From Acidobacteriaceae bacterium (lineage in GTDB: Bacteria; Acidobacteriota; Terriglobia; Bryobacterales; Bryobacteraceae), in assembly GCA_019233375.1 (NCBI GenBank), contig JAFAMM010000178.1, positions 1-37,120 on the forward strand: 37,120 bases of DNA, written 5' to 3'. A model generated the notes under the pieces. The model was not told the origin of the DNA. It worked only from the letters and a program-made list of their open reading frames with translations, and made no database searches. Both the position numbers and the translations under genes were made by a program. Within the stretch, counting starts at the first letter, position 1. Each line of letters begins with the position of its first letter. Of this stretch, positions 8,265 through 17,275 are shown in pieces.

Positions 8265-11200
8265 GTGAGAGGTACGTTCGTCTTCGCGAGCACGATGGGG
8301 CTGCTAACGTTCGCATCAGTGTTCATTACAAGTGCGCAGTCGATCGATCCGAAACTTTTTTCCGACATGCGATGGCGGAACATCGGTCCGTATCGGGGAG
8401 GCCGCACACGCGCCTTAGCCGGCGTACCCAGTCAGCCGAACGTGTTCTACATAGGCGCAGTGAACGGTGGTGTCTGGAAGAGCGATGATTACGGGCGCAC
8501 CTGGGATCCGATCTTCGATCATGAGCCGACAGGATCCGTGGGCGCCATTGCGGTTGCGCCAGATCCGAACATTGTGTACGTGGGAAGCGGCGAGGGCCTT
8601 CAGCGACCGGATCTCTCGACGGGCGACGGAATCTACAAATCCAGCGACGCAGGGAAAACATGGACGCATCTCGGTCTGCGCGAAGGCCAGCAGATCGCGC
8701 ACATTGCGGTAGATCCGCACGATTCGAATCGTTTGTTCGCCGCCGTGCTGGGGCATCCGTACGGGCCCAATTCTGAGCGAGGTGTGTTCCGCTCCACCGA
8801 TGGTGGCCAGACATTCGAAAAGGTTCTCTATAAGGACGAGAACACGGGCGCCAACGATGTGGAGATTGATCCGGCAAACCCCAAGGTTGTGTATGCGTGT
8901 TTGTGGGAATCGCGGCAAGGACCATGGGAGAACGCGGAGTGGAGCGGCACCGGTGGCGGAATTTTCAAATCGACCGACGGTGGTACAACCTGGAACAAAC
9001 TTGGGAAAGGTCTGCCGGCTGATGGCGATCAGGTGGTAGAGGCGAATCTCGCAATCGCGCCGAGCAATTCGAACATTCTGTATGCCGCGGTGGCGGCGAA
9101 AAACGAACTCGGCATCTACCGCTCAGACGATGCGGGCGCGACCTGGGTTAAGACGACCAATGACGAACGGTCGGCGGCGCGCATCGGCGGAGGAGACGCG
9201 CCGGTTCCGGCCGTTGACCCGAAGAATCCGGACGTCGTTTATACCGCGAGCGTGGTGACCTGGAAATCAGTCGACGGTGGAAAGACATGGACGGGAATAC
9301 GCGGAGCTCCTGGGGGCGATGACTACCAGAGCATCTGGATCAATCCGAACAACCCGCAGGTGCTGTTGATTGTGAGTGATCAGGGTGCGATAGTCACCGT
9401 CAATGGCGGCGAGACCTGGAGTTCCTGGTACAACCAGTCAACTGCGCAGATGTATCACGTCAATGCCGATAACGCGTTCCCGTACAGAGTGTGCAGCGGC
9501 CAGCAGGAAAGCGGGTCGGCGTGCGTTGCGACACGTGGGAACGATGGCGCGATTACTTTTCGTGATTGGCATCCGGTGGGTGCGGAGGAGTATGGTTATG
9601 CGGTGCCGGATCCGCTAAACGCGGACTTGGTATACGGCGGGAAACTAAGCCGCTACGACCGGCGAACCGGGCAGACGACGCAAGTAGGTCCGAAGCCGTT
9701 GCGGAGTGCGGATTACCGTGTTGTGCGAACGGCGCCCGTGGTGTTTTCGCCGGTAGATCCGCACATCCTGTATTTCGCCGGTAATACCGTGTGGAAGACG
9801 CAAAACGGCGGCCAAAACTGGCAACAGATCAGCCCAGACCTCACGCGAACGACATGGGAGGTGCCGGCGAGCGTTGGAAAGTATCGTCCGGACGCAAAGG
9901 TCACCAGACGCGGAGTGGTGTACGCGCTGGCGCCTTCACCGCTCGACAGCAACCGCATTTGGGCCGGTACGGATGACGGGTTGCTGCACGTCACCACCGA
10001 TGGCGGCGCGCACTGGACGAATGTTACGCCTCCGCAACTCAGTGCCTGGGACAAAGTGTCCATTATTGATGCCGGACACTTCGACAAGGACACGGCGTAC
10101 GCGGCGATCAACGCATTCCGCCTGGACGATCTGCGGCCTCATATTCTGCGCACACACGACTGCGGAAAGACGTGGACCGAGAGTGTGAAAGGCATCCCCG
10201 ACGGCGCAGCCGTAAACGTGGTCCGCGAAGACCCGAAGCGTAAAGGGCTGCTTTATGCGGGAAGTGAGCGAGAGGTTTACGTCTCGTTCGATGACGGTGA
10301 TCGCTGGCAGAGTCTCCGCTTGAACATGCCCGCGACTTCGATCCGCGATCTGCTTGTCAAAGGTGATGATTTGATCTCGGCGACGCACGGCCGCGGGTTC
10401 TGGGTGCTGGACGATGTGACTCCCTTGCGTCAAGTGAGTGAGTCGATGGCATCTAGCAACTATCTGTTCGAGCCGGAGACCGCGATCCGTGTGCGCTGGA
10501 ACACGAATACCGACACGCCCCTGCCCCCCGACGAGCCCGCCGGCCAGAATCCGCCGGATGGCGCGATCCTCGATTACTATCTGAGTTCGCCGGCAAAGGA
10601 GGCTGTAACGCTGGAGATCGTGAACGCCACCGGGGATGTCATGCGGCGTTATTCGAGTGCGGATGAAATGAGACCAATCGACCCGATGCTCGATATCCCA
10701 AAATATTGGGTTCGACCTCCGCAGGCGCTTTCGGCCGAAGCCGGCATGCACCGGTTTGTGTGGGACATGCATTTGCCTCCGCTGCCGGGTCTCGGAGGCG
10801 AAGAGGAGTTTCCGATGACGGCCATTTATCGCGACACCCCGCCTGCGCCAACTTCGCCCTGGGTTATGCCGGGCGCATATACCGTGACGCTGACCGTGGA
10901 TGGCAAGACGTACAAGCAGCCGTTAACGTTGCTGAAAGATCCTCGCGTGCAAACGACCGAAGAGGGCTTCGAGCAGCAGTACAGGATGTCGAAGGAGTTG
11001 TACGACGACATCAAGGCGACGCTCGCCGCAATGGATGAGATGAGGTCGCTGCGCGAGCAGTTGGGCGCGGCCAAATCCAAGACCGGTACGAGTGAGGCAG
11101 CAGCGGCGGCCGCATTAGATCAGAAAGCGGCGGCGCTCGAAGGCAAAATCCCGCCGAAGTTCGGCGGGGGCGGCCGGGCTCCCTGGACCGGGCCGGATAC

Positions 11201-11414
11201 GATGAATCGCGTTTCGGGGTCGTTGCGAACACTGATGCTGATGCTGCAGGAAGCCGACGTAGCGCCCACCAGCCAGGCCCAAGCCGCGGTCCGGGACGAG
11301 GAGAGCAAGTTCTCCGCTGTTATGGCGCAATGGAATTCAATCAAGATCGCCGATATTCCGAAGCTGAATGCGCAGCTCAAAGCCGCGGGTGTGCAGCAGA
11401 TCACGCTTCACTGA
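8265..11414 (+). CDS. Large secreted BNR/Asp-box repeat protein (VPS10/sortilin-like, often annotated as glycosyl hydrolase)
   Basis: About 11 Asp-box-like motifs (e.g. SSDAGKTWTH, STDGGQTFEK, STDGGTTWNK, SVDGGKTWTG, TTDGGAHWTN, THDCGKTWTE). GTG at 8265 after GGGAGGG gives a signal peptide (RGTFVFASTMGLLTFASVFITSAQS). Confidence 0.85.
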   Translation: MRGTFVFASTMGLLTFASVFITSAQSIDPKLFSDMRWRNIGPYRGGRTRALAGVPSQPNVFYIGAVNGGVWKSDDYGRTWDPIFDHEPTGSVGAIAVAPDPNIVYVGSGEGLQRPDLSTGDGIYKSSDAGKTWTHLGLREGQQIAHIAVDPHDSNRLFAAVLGHPYGPNSERGVFRSTDGGQTFEKVLYKDENTGANDVEIDPANPKVVYACLWESRQGPWENAEWSGTGGGIFKSTDGGTTWNKLGKGLPADGDQVVEANLAIAPSNSNILYAAVAAKNELGIYRSDDAGATWVKTTNDERSAARIGGGDAPVPAVDPKNPDVVYTASVVTWKSVDGGKTWTGIRGAPGGDDYQSIWINPNNPQVLLIVSDQGAIVTVNGGETWSSWYNQSTAQMYHVNADNAFPYRVCSGQQESGSACVATRGNDGAITFRDWHPVGAEEYGYAVPDPLNADLVYGGKLSRYDRRTGQTTQVGPKPLRSADYRVVRTAPVVFSPVDPHILYFAGNTVWKTQNGGQNWQQISPDLTRTTWEVPASVGKYRPDAKVTRRGVVYALAPSPLDSNRIWAGTDDGLLHVTTDGGAHWTNVTPPQLSAWDKVSIIDAGHFDKDTAYAAINAFRLDDLRPHILRTHDCGKTWTESVKGIPDGAAVNVVREDPKRKGLLYAGSEREVYVSFDDGDRWQSLRLNMPATSIRDLLVKGDDLISATHGRGFWVLDDVTPLRQVSESMASSNYLFEPETAIRVRWNTNTDTPLPPDEPAGQNPPDGAILDYYLSSPAKEAVTLEIVNATGDVMRRYSSADEMRPIDPMLDIPKYWVRPPQALSAEAGMHRFVWDMHLPPLPGLGGEEEFPMTAIYRDTPPAPTSPWVMPGAYTVTLTVDGKTYKQPLTLLKDPRVQTTEEGFEQQYRMSKELYDDIKATLAAMDEMRSLREQLGAAKSKTGTSEAAAAAALDQKAAALEGKIPPKFGGGGRAPWTGPDTMNRVSGSLRTLMLMLQEADVAPTSQAQAAVRDEESKFSAVMAQWNSIKIADIPKLNAQLKAAGVQQITLH

Positions 11415-11537
11415 CCTTTGCTTTGATCGCGATCGCAACAGCCGTGAACCCGAAAGCGTACGGCGTACGTATGATTCTGTGATAACTTTGCTTATCCCCA
11501 ATTAGTACGTTCCAGAGTCCATCGCGGAGGTGGAAGT

Positions 11538-12467
11538 GTGGCGCTTACGATTCGCGGTCTTTCGAAGACTTACCCCAATGGCGTCAAAGCACTGAGGAAT
11601 TTGAACCTTTCTATCGGAAACTGCATGTTCGGGCTCCTTGGCCCGAACGGCGCCGGCAAGAGTACTCTGATGCGCACCATTGCGACTCTGCAGGATCCCG
11701 ACGACGGCAGCATCGAGCTCGACGGCATTGATGTGCTCCGTGAGAAAAATGAAATCCGGCGCATTCTCGGCTATCTGCCGCAGGAGTTCGGCGTCTATCC
11801 CAAAATCTCCGCCTTCGAGATGCTCCAGCATCTGGCCATTCTGAAGGGGATGACGCAGACCGGTGAGCGCAAGGACTTCATTGATGCGCTGCTTCAACAA
11901 ACGAACCTCTGGGACGTTCGCAACAAAGCGCTGACGACGTTTTCGGGCGGCATGAAGCAGCGCTTTGGTATCGCGCAGGCGCTGCTTGGAAACCCGCGCC
12001 TGATCATTGTCGACGAGCCGACGGCCGGTCTCGACCCTGCTGAGAGGAATCGCTTCCTGAACCTTCTCTCTTCCGTCGCCAGCGACCGGACCGTCATCCT
12101 TTCAACCCACATTGTCGACGATGTGCGCCAGCTCTGTCCCCGGATGGCCATCATTGTTGAAGGGGAACTGCTCCTCGAGGGTGCGCCCGCGGAGACGATC
12201 GCCGCCCTGAACGGACGTGTTTGGAGCAAGATCGCCGGTAACGATGACGAATTTCGCTCGCTTGAATCGCAGTTCCGCATTCTGAGTACGTACCTGGTGG
12301 CCGGCCAGCGAGCGGTGCGCATTTATTCTGAGAGCGATCCCGGGCAGGGCTTCCATGCGGTGGAATCAGGTCTCGAGGATGTGTATTTTCTCCATCTGCG
12401 GCCGTTCCCTCACGCACGCGCCTCAGCAAGTGGAAATGGATCCTCGAACGGGCAGCCGGTCCAATAA
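11538..12467 (+). CDS. ABC transporter ATP-binding protein
   Basis: Walker A GPNGAGKST, signature FSGGMKQRFGIAQALLG, Walker B LIIVDEPTAGLDP, switch STHIVDD; GTG start after GGAGG. Confidence 0.96.
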   Translation: MALTIRGLSKTYPNGVKALRNLNLSIGNCMFGLLGPNGAGKSTLMRTIATLQDPDDGSIELDGIDVLREKNEIRRILGYLPQEFGVYPKISAFEMLQHLAILKGMTQTGERKDFIDALLQQTNLWDVRNKALTTFSGGMKQRFGIAQALLGNPRLIIVDEPTAGLDPAERNRFLNLLSSVASDRTVILSTHIVDDVRQLCPRMAIIVEGELLLEGAPAETIAALNGRVWSKIAGNDDEFRSLESQFRILSTYLVAGQRAVRIYSESDPGQGFHAVESGLEDVYFLHLRPFPHARASASGNGSSNGQPVQ

Positions 12468-12478
12468 GAGAGTGCACC

Positions 12479-15400
12479 ATGGCCCAGTTCCTCGAATTCT
12501 GCTTTTTTGAGCTGAAATTCCGGTTCAAGAGCATCTCCACCTGGGTTTACTTCCTGGCCTGGTTCTTATTCGCCTTCCTCTCCGTTGCGTCGGAGAGCTT
12601 TGGACCGATCGGGTTTAACAACGGCAAGGTGCTGCTCAATTCTGCGTATGCGAACGCGTTTAATGACGTCGGCGCGGCGCTGTTCGGGATCATCATCGTC
12701 GCGGCGATTTTCGGCACCGCGATGCTCCGCGATTTCCAGCGCGACACCTATCAAATTCTCTTCACCAAACCGATTTCGAAGCTCGCTTATCTCGGCGGAC
12801 GCTGGACCGGCTCGTTTCTCACCACAGTCTTTGTGTTTTCGGGTTTGCTGTTTGGAACGTATTGCGGCACGTTCGCGCCCTGGGCAGATCACACTCGCAT
12901 CGGGCCGAACCATCTCTGGGCGTATCTTCAGCCGTTCTTTTCGATCGTTGTCGTACAGATCTTTTTTGTCGGCTCGGGCTTCTTCGCCATCGCCGCTCTA
13001 ACGCGAAAAATCTTCATTGTCTATCTGCAGGGCGTCGTGCTGTTCATGCTCTACGTCATCGGCATCACCGTCTTTTCGGCGACCCGCTCGCTCGAACGCT
13101 TCTGGTCAGGGATTCTGGATCCGATCGGTTTCATCCTTATTGACGATGTCACCCGCTACTGGACGGTGGTGGAGAAAAATACGCTCTTCGTTACCTGGGC
13201 GCCCTCGCTCGTCAATGGGATCTTCCTCTATAACCGCCTGCTCTGGATCGCGGTGGGAGTGGTTGTCCTGGCGGTGTTATGGATGCTGTTCCCGATGTCA
13301 GCCGAGGCGCTCACCGCGCGCTCGCAGGGCCGCCGCGCCGCCAAAGCCAAGCAGCAGGAAGTCGCAGAGAGCCTTTCTGTCCGCTCGTTCATCAGCGCGA
13401 GGCTCCCCTCAGTGCACCAGGCTTTTGGTCGGGAGACATCGCTTGCGCAGTATCTCTCGTTATCACAACTCCGAACCCGCAGTATCTTGCGCGATGTCCC
13501 ATTTTGGGCTCTCGTGGCGTTGGTAATTGCGTTCGGAGTGAATAATGGCCACTTTGCCGGACGTATCGCAGAGAGAAACGTCTGGCCGGTTACCTATCTC
13601 ATGGTGCAGGCTGTCGAGGGCAGCGCTACTTTATTCCTCTATATTGTCGGGGCGCTCTATGCGGCCGAGTTGCTCTGGCGCGAACGCGATACGCACTTTG
13701 ACGGCATCCATGACGCCCTTCCGCTGAGCGAGTCAGTCGATTGGCTCTCGCGATTCACGGCGATTGTGACTATTGAGCTGATCCTGCTGGCCGTTACGAT
13801 GCTCACCGGCATCTTCATGCAGACGATCGCCGGGTACTACCATTACGAGCTTCTCCAATACTTCAAAGAGCTGTATCTGGTGACGTTCCCGCAGATACTC
13901 ACTTTCACCCTGCTCGCGATGTTCGTGCAGACTATTGTCTCGAACAAGTTTCTCGGCCACGGCATCGTGATCGGGCTGTTTGTGCTGATTCCCATCCTCT
14001 TTAACTTCGGCTGGGAGAATACCCTTTACCTGGTCGGCCAAGTTCCGGCGTACACGTACTCGGATATGAACGGCTACGGTCACTTTGTGCCCGCGCTGTT
14101 CTGGTCGATTACTTACTGGCTTTCGATTTGCGCGTTGTTGGCCGTGATATCCATTGCGTATGCGCGGCGCGGAAGTGACGATTCGCTGCGTGCCCGCACT
14201 CGACTGGCTGTGGCTCGGGCTCCCCGGCTTTTACCCGCCGCAGTTCTGTGTTTCGTCATTGCGATTGGTTCGGGCGCGTGGTATTTCTACAATGCCCACG
14301 TTCTGAACGAATACCGCAACGCGCGCATCCGCCGCCAGATCCAGGCGAGCTACGAGCGGAGTTATAAGCGCTATGAAAACGTTCCACAGCCAAAAGTGAC
14401 CGCGGTTGACGCCACGATCAACATTTATCCCGATCGCCGATCGTTCGACGGCAACATCCGGATCACGCTTCAGAACAAGTATTTAAAGCCGATTGCGCAG
14501 ATCCACATCACGGATCAACACCAGGCGGTATCCAATGTGCGCCTTGACCGCCCATCTCGCCTTCTCAGTTCCGGGCCGCGCAACGTTTACTCGATCTACG
14601 TACTGGAGCAGCCGCTGCCGCCGGGCGAGACTGTTACCCTCACGTGCGATATCGGGCATCAGACTCGCGGCTTTCGCGATGGCGACGAGCCGGCGGAGTT
14701 CGCGTACAACGGAACGTTCTTTGATTCGAGCTATACACCGTATATCGGATACGACCGCTCAATTGAACTGACGGATCCGAGGCGCCGCAGGGAAGAGCAC
14801 CTTCCGAAATTGGAGGAGATGGCCGAGCGCGGCGATCCCGTTCAAACGCTAAATAATCTCTTTTCCGCTGAATCCGACTGGATCACGTATCACACGGTGG
14901 TCAGGACGTCAGCCGATCAGATCGCGCTTGCGCCAGGCTACTTGCAGCGCGAATGGCAGACCAACGGTCGCCGGTTCTTTGAATACAGTATGGGCTCAAC
15001 CCATATACAGGATTTCTTTGCCTATGTCTCGGGCCGTTATAAAGTTCGCAAAGAGACATATCACGGCAAGGATGGCGATGTGGAGCTGGAAGTTTATTAT
15101 GACCCGGCGCACACCTATGACATCGATGATATGCTGGCGAGCACGCGCGCGGGTCTCGATTACTTCCAGCGTATCTACAGCCCGTACCAGTTCACTCAAT
15201 TCCGGATTCTCGAGTTCCCGCGTTATCGAGCCTTCGCTCAGTCCTTTCCCAATACCGTTCCCTATTCGGAAGGCATCGGGTTCATCGGACGCATGCTGAA
15301 GTCCACCGATATCGATTTCACGTACTTCGTCACAGCTCACGAACTCGGCCATCAATGGTGGGGGCATCAACTGATCGGCGCGCAGGTCCAGGGCTCGAAC

Positions 15401-16168
15401 ATGATGTCTGAGAGCCTTGCCGAGTACTCCGCTTTGCAGGTAATGGCGCACAAATACGGGCGCGACAATATGCACCGCTACCTGCGGCACGAACTCGATA
15501 CCTACCTGCGGGGGCGAGGAGGAGAAACGCGCCGCGAGCCGCCTTTGGCGCTAGTACAGAACGAGCCCTACGTCTGGTATCAGAAGGGCGGACAGATTCT
15601 TTACACGCTTGCCGACTACATTGGGGAAGACAAGCTCAATCTCGCCCTGCACAATTTCCTGATGGAATACCGGTACGCGAATGCGACCAATCAAGTGGAT
15701 GCGCGCGATAACGCCCGCGGGTCTGAGGCGATGGACGATCCTTACCCCGATACACGCATGCTGGTAGAAGCGATCCGCGCACAAACGCCGCCCGAGCTCC
15801 ATTATCTGGTCGACGACGGATTTAACCGCATCGTTCTTTATGACAATAAGGCTCTATCCGCGACCTCGGAGAAGACCTCAAACGGCAAGTACAAAGTGAC
15901 GCTCGATGTTCAGGCGCGCAAAGTGCAGGCCGACGGCAACGGCGTGGAGAGTCCGATGCCGCTTGCCGATTACATTGAAATCGGGGTTTTCAAAGGCAAG
16001 AAGGATGAAGAGAAGCCTTTATATCTGAAAAAGGAAAAACTCACACGCGAGCGCGAGACCTTCACGATTGTGGTAGATGAACCCCCTACGCGCGCGGGAA
16101 TCGACCCCTATAACAAGCTCATCGATCGTATTTCCGACGACAATATGATCGATGTGACGAGACGGTAG
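12479..16168 (+). CDS. ABC-2-type permease fused to a C-terminal M1-family metallopeptidase domain
   Basis: Multiple TM segments in the N-terminal half; the C-terminal half has the zinc motif HELGHQWW followed by SESLAEYSALQVM and an EGIGFIGRM segment. Single uninterrupted 1229-aa ORF beginning 12 bp after the ATPase gene. Confidence 0.93.
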   Translation: MAQFLEFCFFELKFRFKSISTWVYFLAWFLFAFLSVASESFGPIGFNNGKVLLNSAYANAFNDVGAALFGIIIVAAIFGTAMLRDFQRDTYQILFTKPISKLAYLGGRWTGSFLTTVFVFSGLLFGTYCGTFAPWADHTRIGPNHLWAYLQPFFSIVVVQIFFVGSGFFAIAALTRKIFIVYLQGVVLFMLYVIGITVFSATRSLERFWSGILDPIGFILIDDVTRYWTVVEKNTLFVTWAPSLVNGIFLYNRLLWIAVGVVVLAVLWMLFPMSAEALTARSQGRRAAKAKQQEVAESLSVRSFISARLPSVHQAFGRETSLAQYLSLSQLRTRSILRDVPFWALVALVIAFGVNNGHFAGRIAERNVWPVTYLMVQAVEGSATLFLYIVGALYAAELLWRERDTHFDGIHDALPLSESVDWLSRFTAIVTIELILLAVTMLTGIFMQTIAGYYHYELLQYFKELYLVTFPQILTFTLLAMFVQTIVSNKFLGHGIVIGLFVLIPILFNFGWENTLYLVGQVPAYTYSDMNGYGHFVPALFWSITYWLSICALLAVISIAYARRGSDDSLRARTRLAVARAPRLLPAAVLCFVIAIGSGAWYFYNAHVLNEYRNARIRRQIQASYERSYKRYENVPQPKVTAVDATINIYPDRRSFDGNIRITLQNKYLKPIAQIHITDQHQAVSNVRLDRPSRLLSSGPRNVYSIYVLEQPLPPGETVTLTCDIGHQTRGFRDGDEPAEFAYNGTFFDSSYTPYIGYDRSIELTDPRRRREEHLPKLEEMAERGDPVQTLNNLFSAESDWITYHTVVRTSADQIALAPGYLQREWQTNGRRFFEYSMGSTHIQDFFAYVSGRYKVRKETYHGKDGDVELEVYYDPAHTYDIDDMLASTRAGLDYFQRIYSPYQFTQFRILEFPRYRAFAQSFPNTVPYSEGIGFIGRMLKSTDIDFTYFVTAHELGHQWWGHQLIGAQVQGSNMMSESLAEYSALQVMAHKYGRDNMHRYLRHELDTYLRGRGGETRREPPLALVQNEPYVWYQKGGQILYTLADYIGEDKLNLALHNFLMEYRYANATNQVDARDNARGSEAMDDPYPDTRMLVEAIRAQTPPELHYLVDDGFNRIVLYDNKALSATSEKTSNGKYKVTLDVQARKVQADGNGVESPMPLADYIEIGVFKGKKDEEKPLYLKKEKLTRERETFTIVVDEPPTRAGIDPYNKLIDRISDDNMIDVTRR

Positions 16169-16212
16169 TAAGCGATTCCACGCTGACCAAACTTCGATTG
16201 TAAGCGCTACCA
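16167..16212 (+). promoter_or_regulatory. Pair of LacI-family/CRE-like 14-mers, 32 bp apart
   Basis: AGTAAGCGATTCCA (16167-16180) and TGTAAGCGCTACCA (16199-16212); each differs from the Gram-positive CRE pattern TGWAAGCGNTTNCA at one position. Confidence 0.4.
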
Positions 16213-16299
16213 CGGTGCTCTCCAGGTTTTACGGCTCCCCGAACTGCACTGCATCAGTCCTTAAGAGTTTAACGACCCGGTCCCCGAACCGGCGCCGCC

Positions 16300-17180
16300 G
16301 TGAACGAAACCACCATTTTGCACTATCACATCCTCGAGAGATTGGGCGGCGGCGATAGCGAATCATCAAAAAAGCGCTAGAGAAGGATCGGAATCTCCGT
16401 TATCAGCATGCTGCCGAGATGCGTGCCGACCTGCAGCGTTTGAAGCGTGATAGCGATTCCGGACGCTCGGCGGCGGTTGTCACGGAATCGGACGAGATCG
16501 AAGCGCCACCTGTAAGGCCATCCTCCAGAAAAGCGAAAGCCGCCCCGTCAAACCAGCCTCTAAGTGCCAAATCCCCACGCCGCTCGCCCTGGAAGGTTCT
16601 TCTGCCTGTTGCTGCCGTAGCCGCTGCGTTGATTGCAGGTGGCTATTACTACTGGCGTTCGCGCGCTACGACGATACTGACGGATAAAGACAGCATCGTC
16701 CTCGCCGACTTTACGAATACAACAGGCGATCCGGTTTTCGACACCGCCCTGCGAGCTGCGCTGGCGGCTCAGTTAGGGCAGTCTCCACTGTTGAACCTCG
16801 TTCCCGACGAGCAGATTGCTAACGCTCTGACGGGGATGACGAAGCCCAACGACACTGGGCTCACTCATCAACTGGCCCGCGAGGTATGCCAACGTCTCGG
16901 TGGTAAGGCAACGCTTGAAGGAGCTATGGCTTATCTGGCTGCTCAACAGGGCACTCCTGCGGCAGCACAGTTCCAAAAGATCCTCGATCATCCTGGCGTC
17001 TTCCGCAACGAGCCCATCGGCGCACTGGCTCGCTTAGGTCTCGGCCGCGCTTACGCGATGGCAGGAGACAACGCCAAAGCAAAAACCGCCTATCAGGACT
17101 TTCTCACTTTATGAAAGGACGCCGACCCTGACGTTCCCATCCTCAAACAAGCCAAAACGGAGTACGCGAAGCTGCAGTAA
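16300..17180 (+). pseudogene. Remnant of a Ser/Thr protein kinase-TPR receptor: catalytic domain and most of the TPR region deleted, plus an in-frame nonsense codon
   Basis: VNETTILHYHILERLGGGD (kinase start) is followed directly by IIKKALEKDRNLRYQHAAEMRADLQRLKRDS (kinase C-terminal end) in another frame; TM LLPVAAVAAALIAGGYYY; GGKATLEG joined to AMAYLAAQQGTPAAAQFQKILDH; FLTL-TGA-KDADPDVPILKQAKTEYAKLQ-TAA. Confidence 0.85.
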
Positions 17181-17275
17181 CTTCGGTCTGTTGCGCCGGG
17201 AGGTGCGAAACTGATCGAAGTACATTACAGGTAGAGGATTCTTAGAGGGAATCACGGGCTGGGGCGCCCAAAACC

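Noticed and set aside
9936-10772. 278-aa minus-strand ORF antisense to the BNR-repeat protein
   Set aside because: Basic, low-similarity composition typical of antisense frames in high-GC genes; the + strand frame has unambiguous repeated Asp-box motifs.
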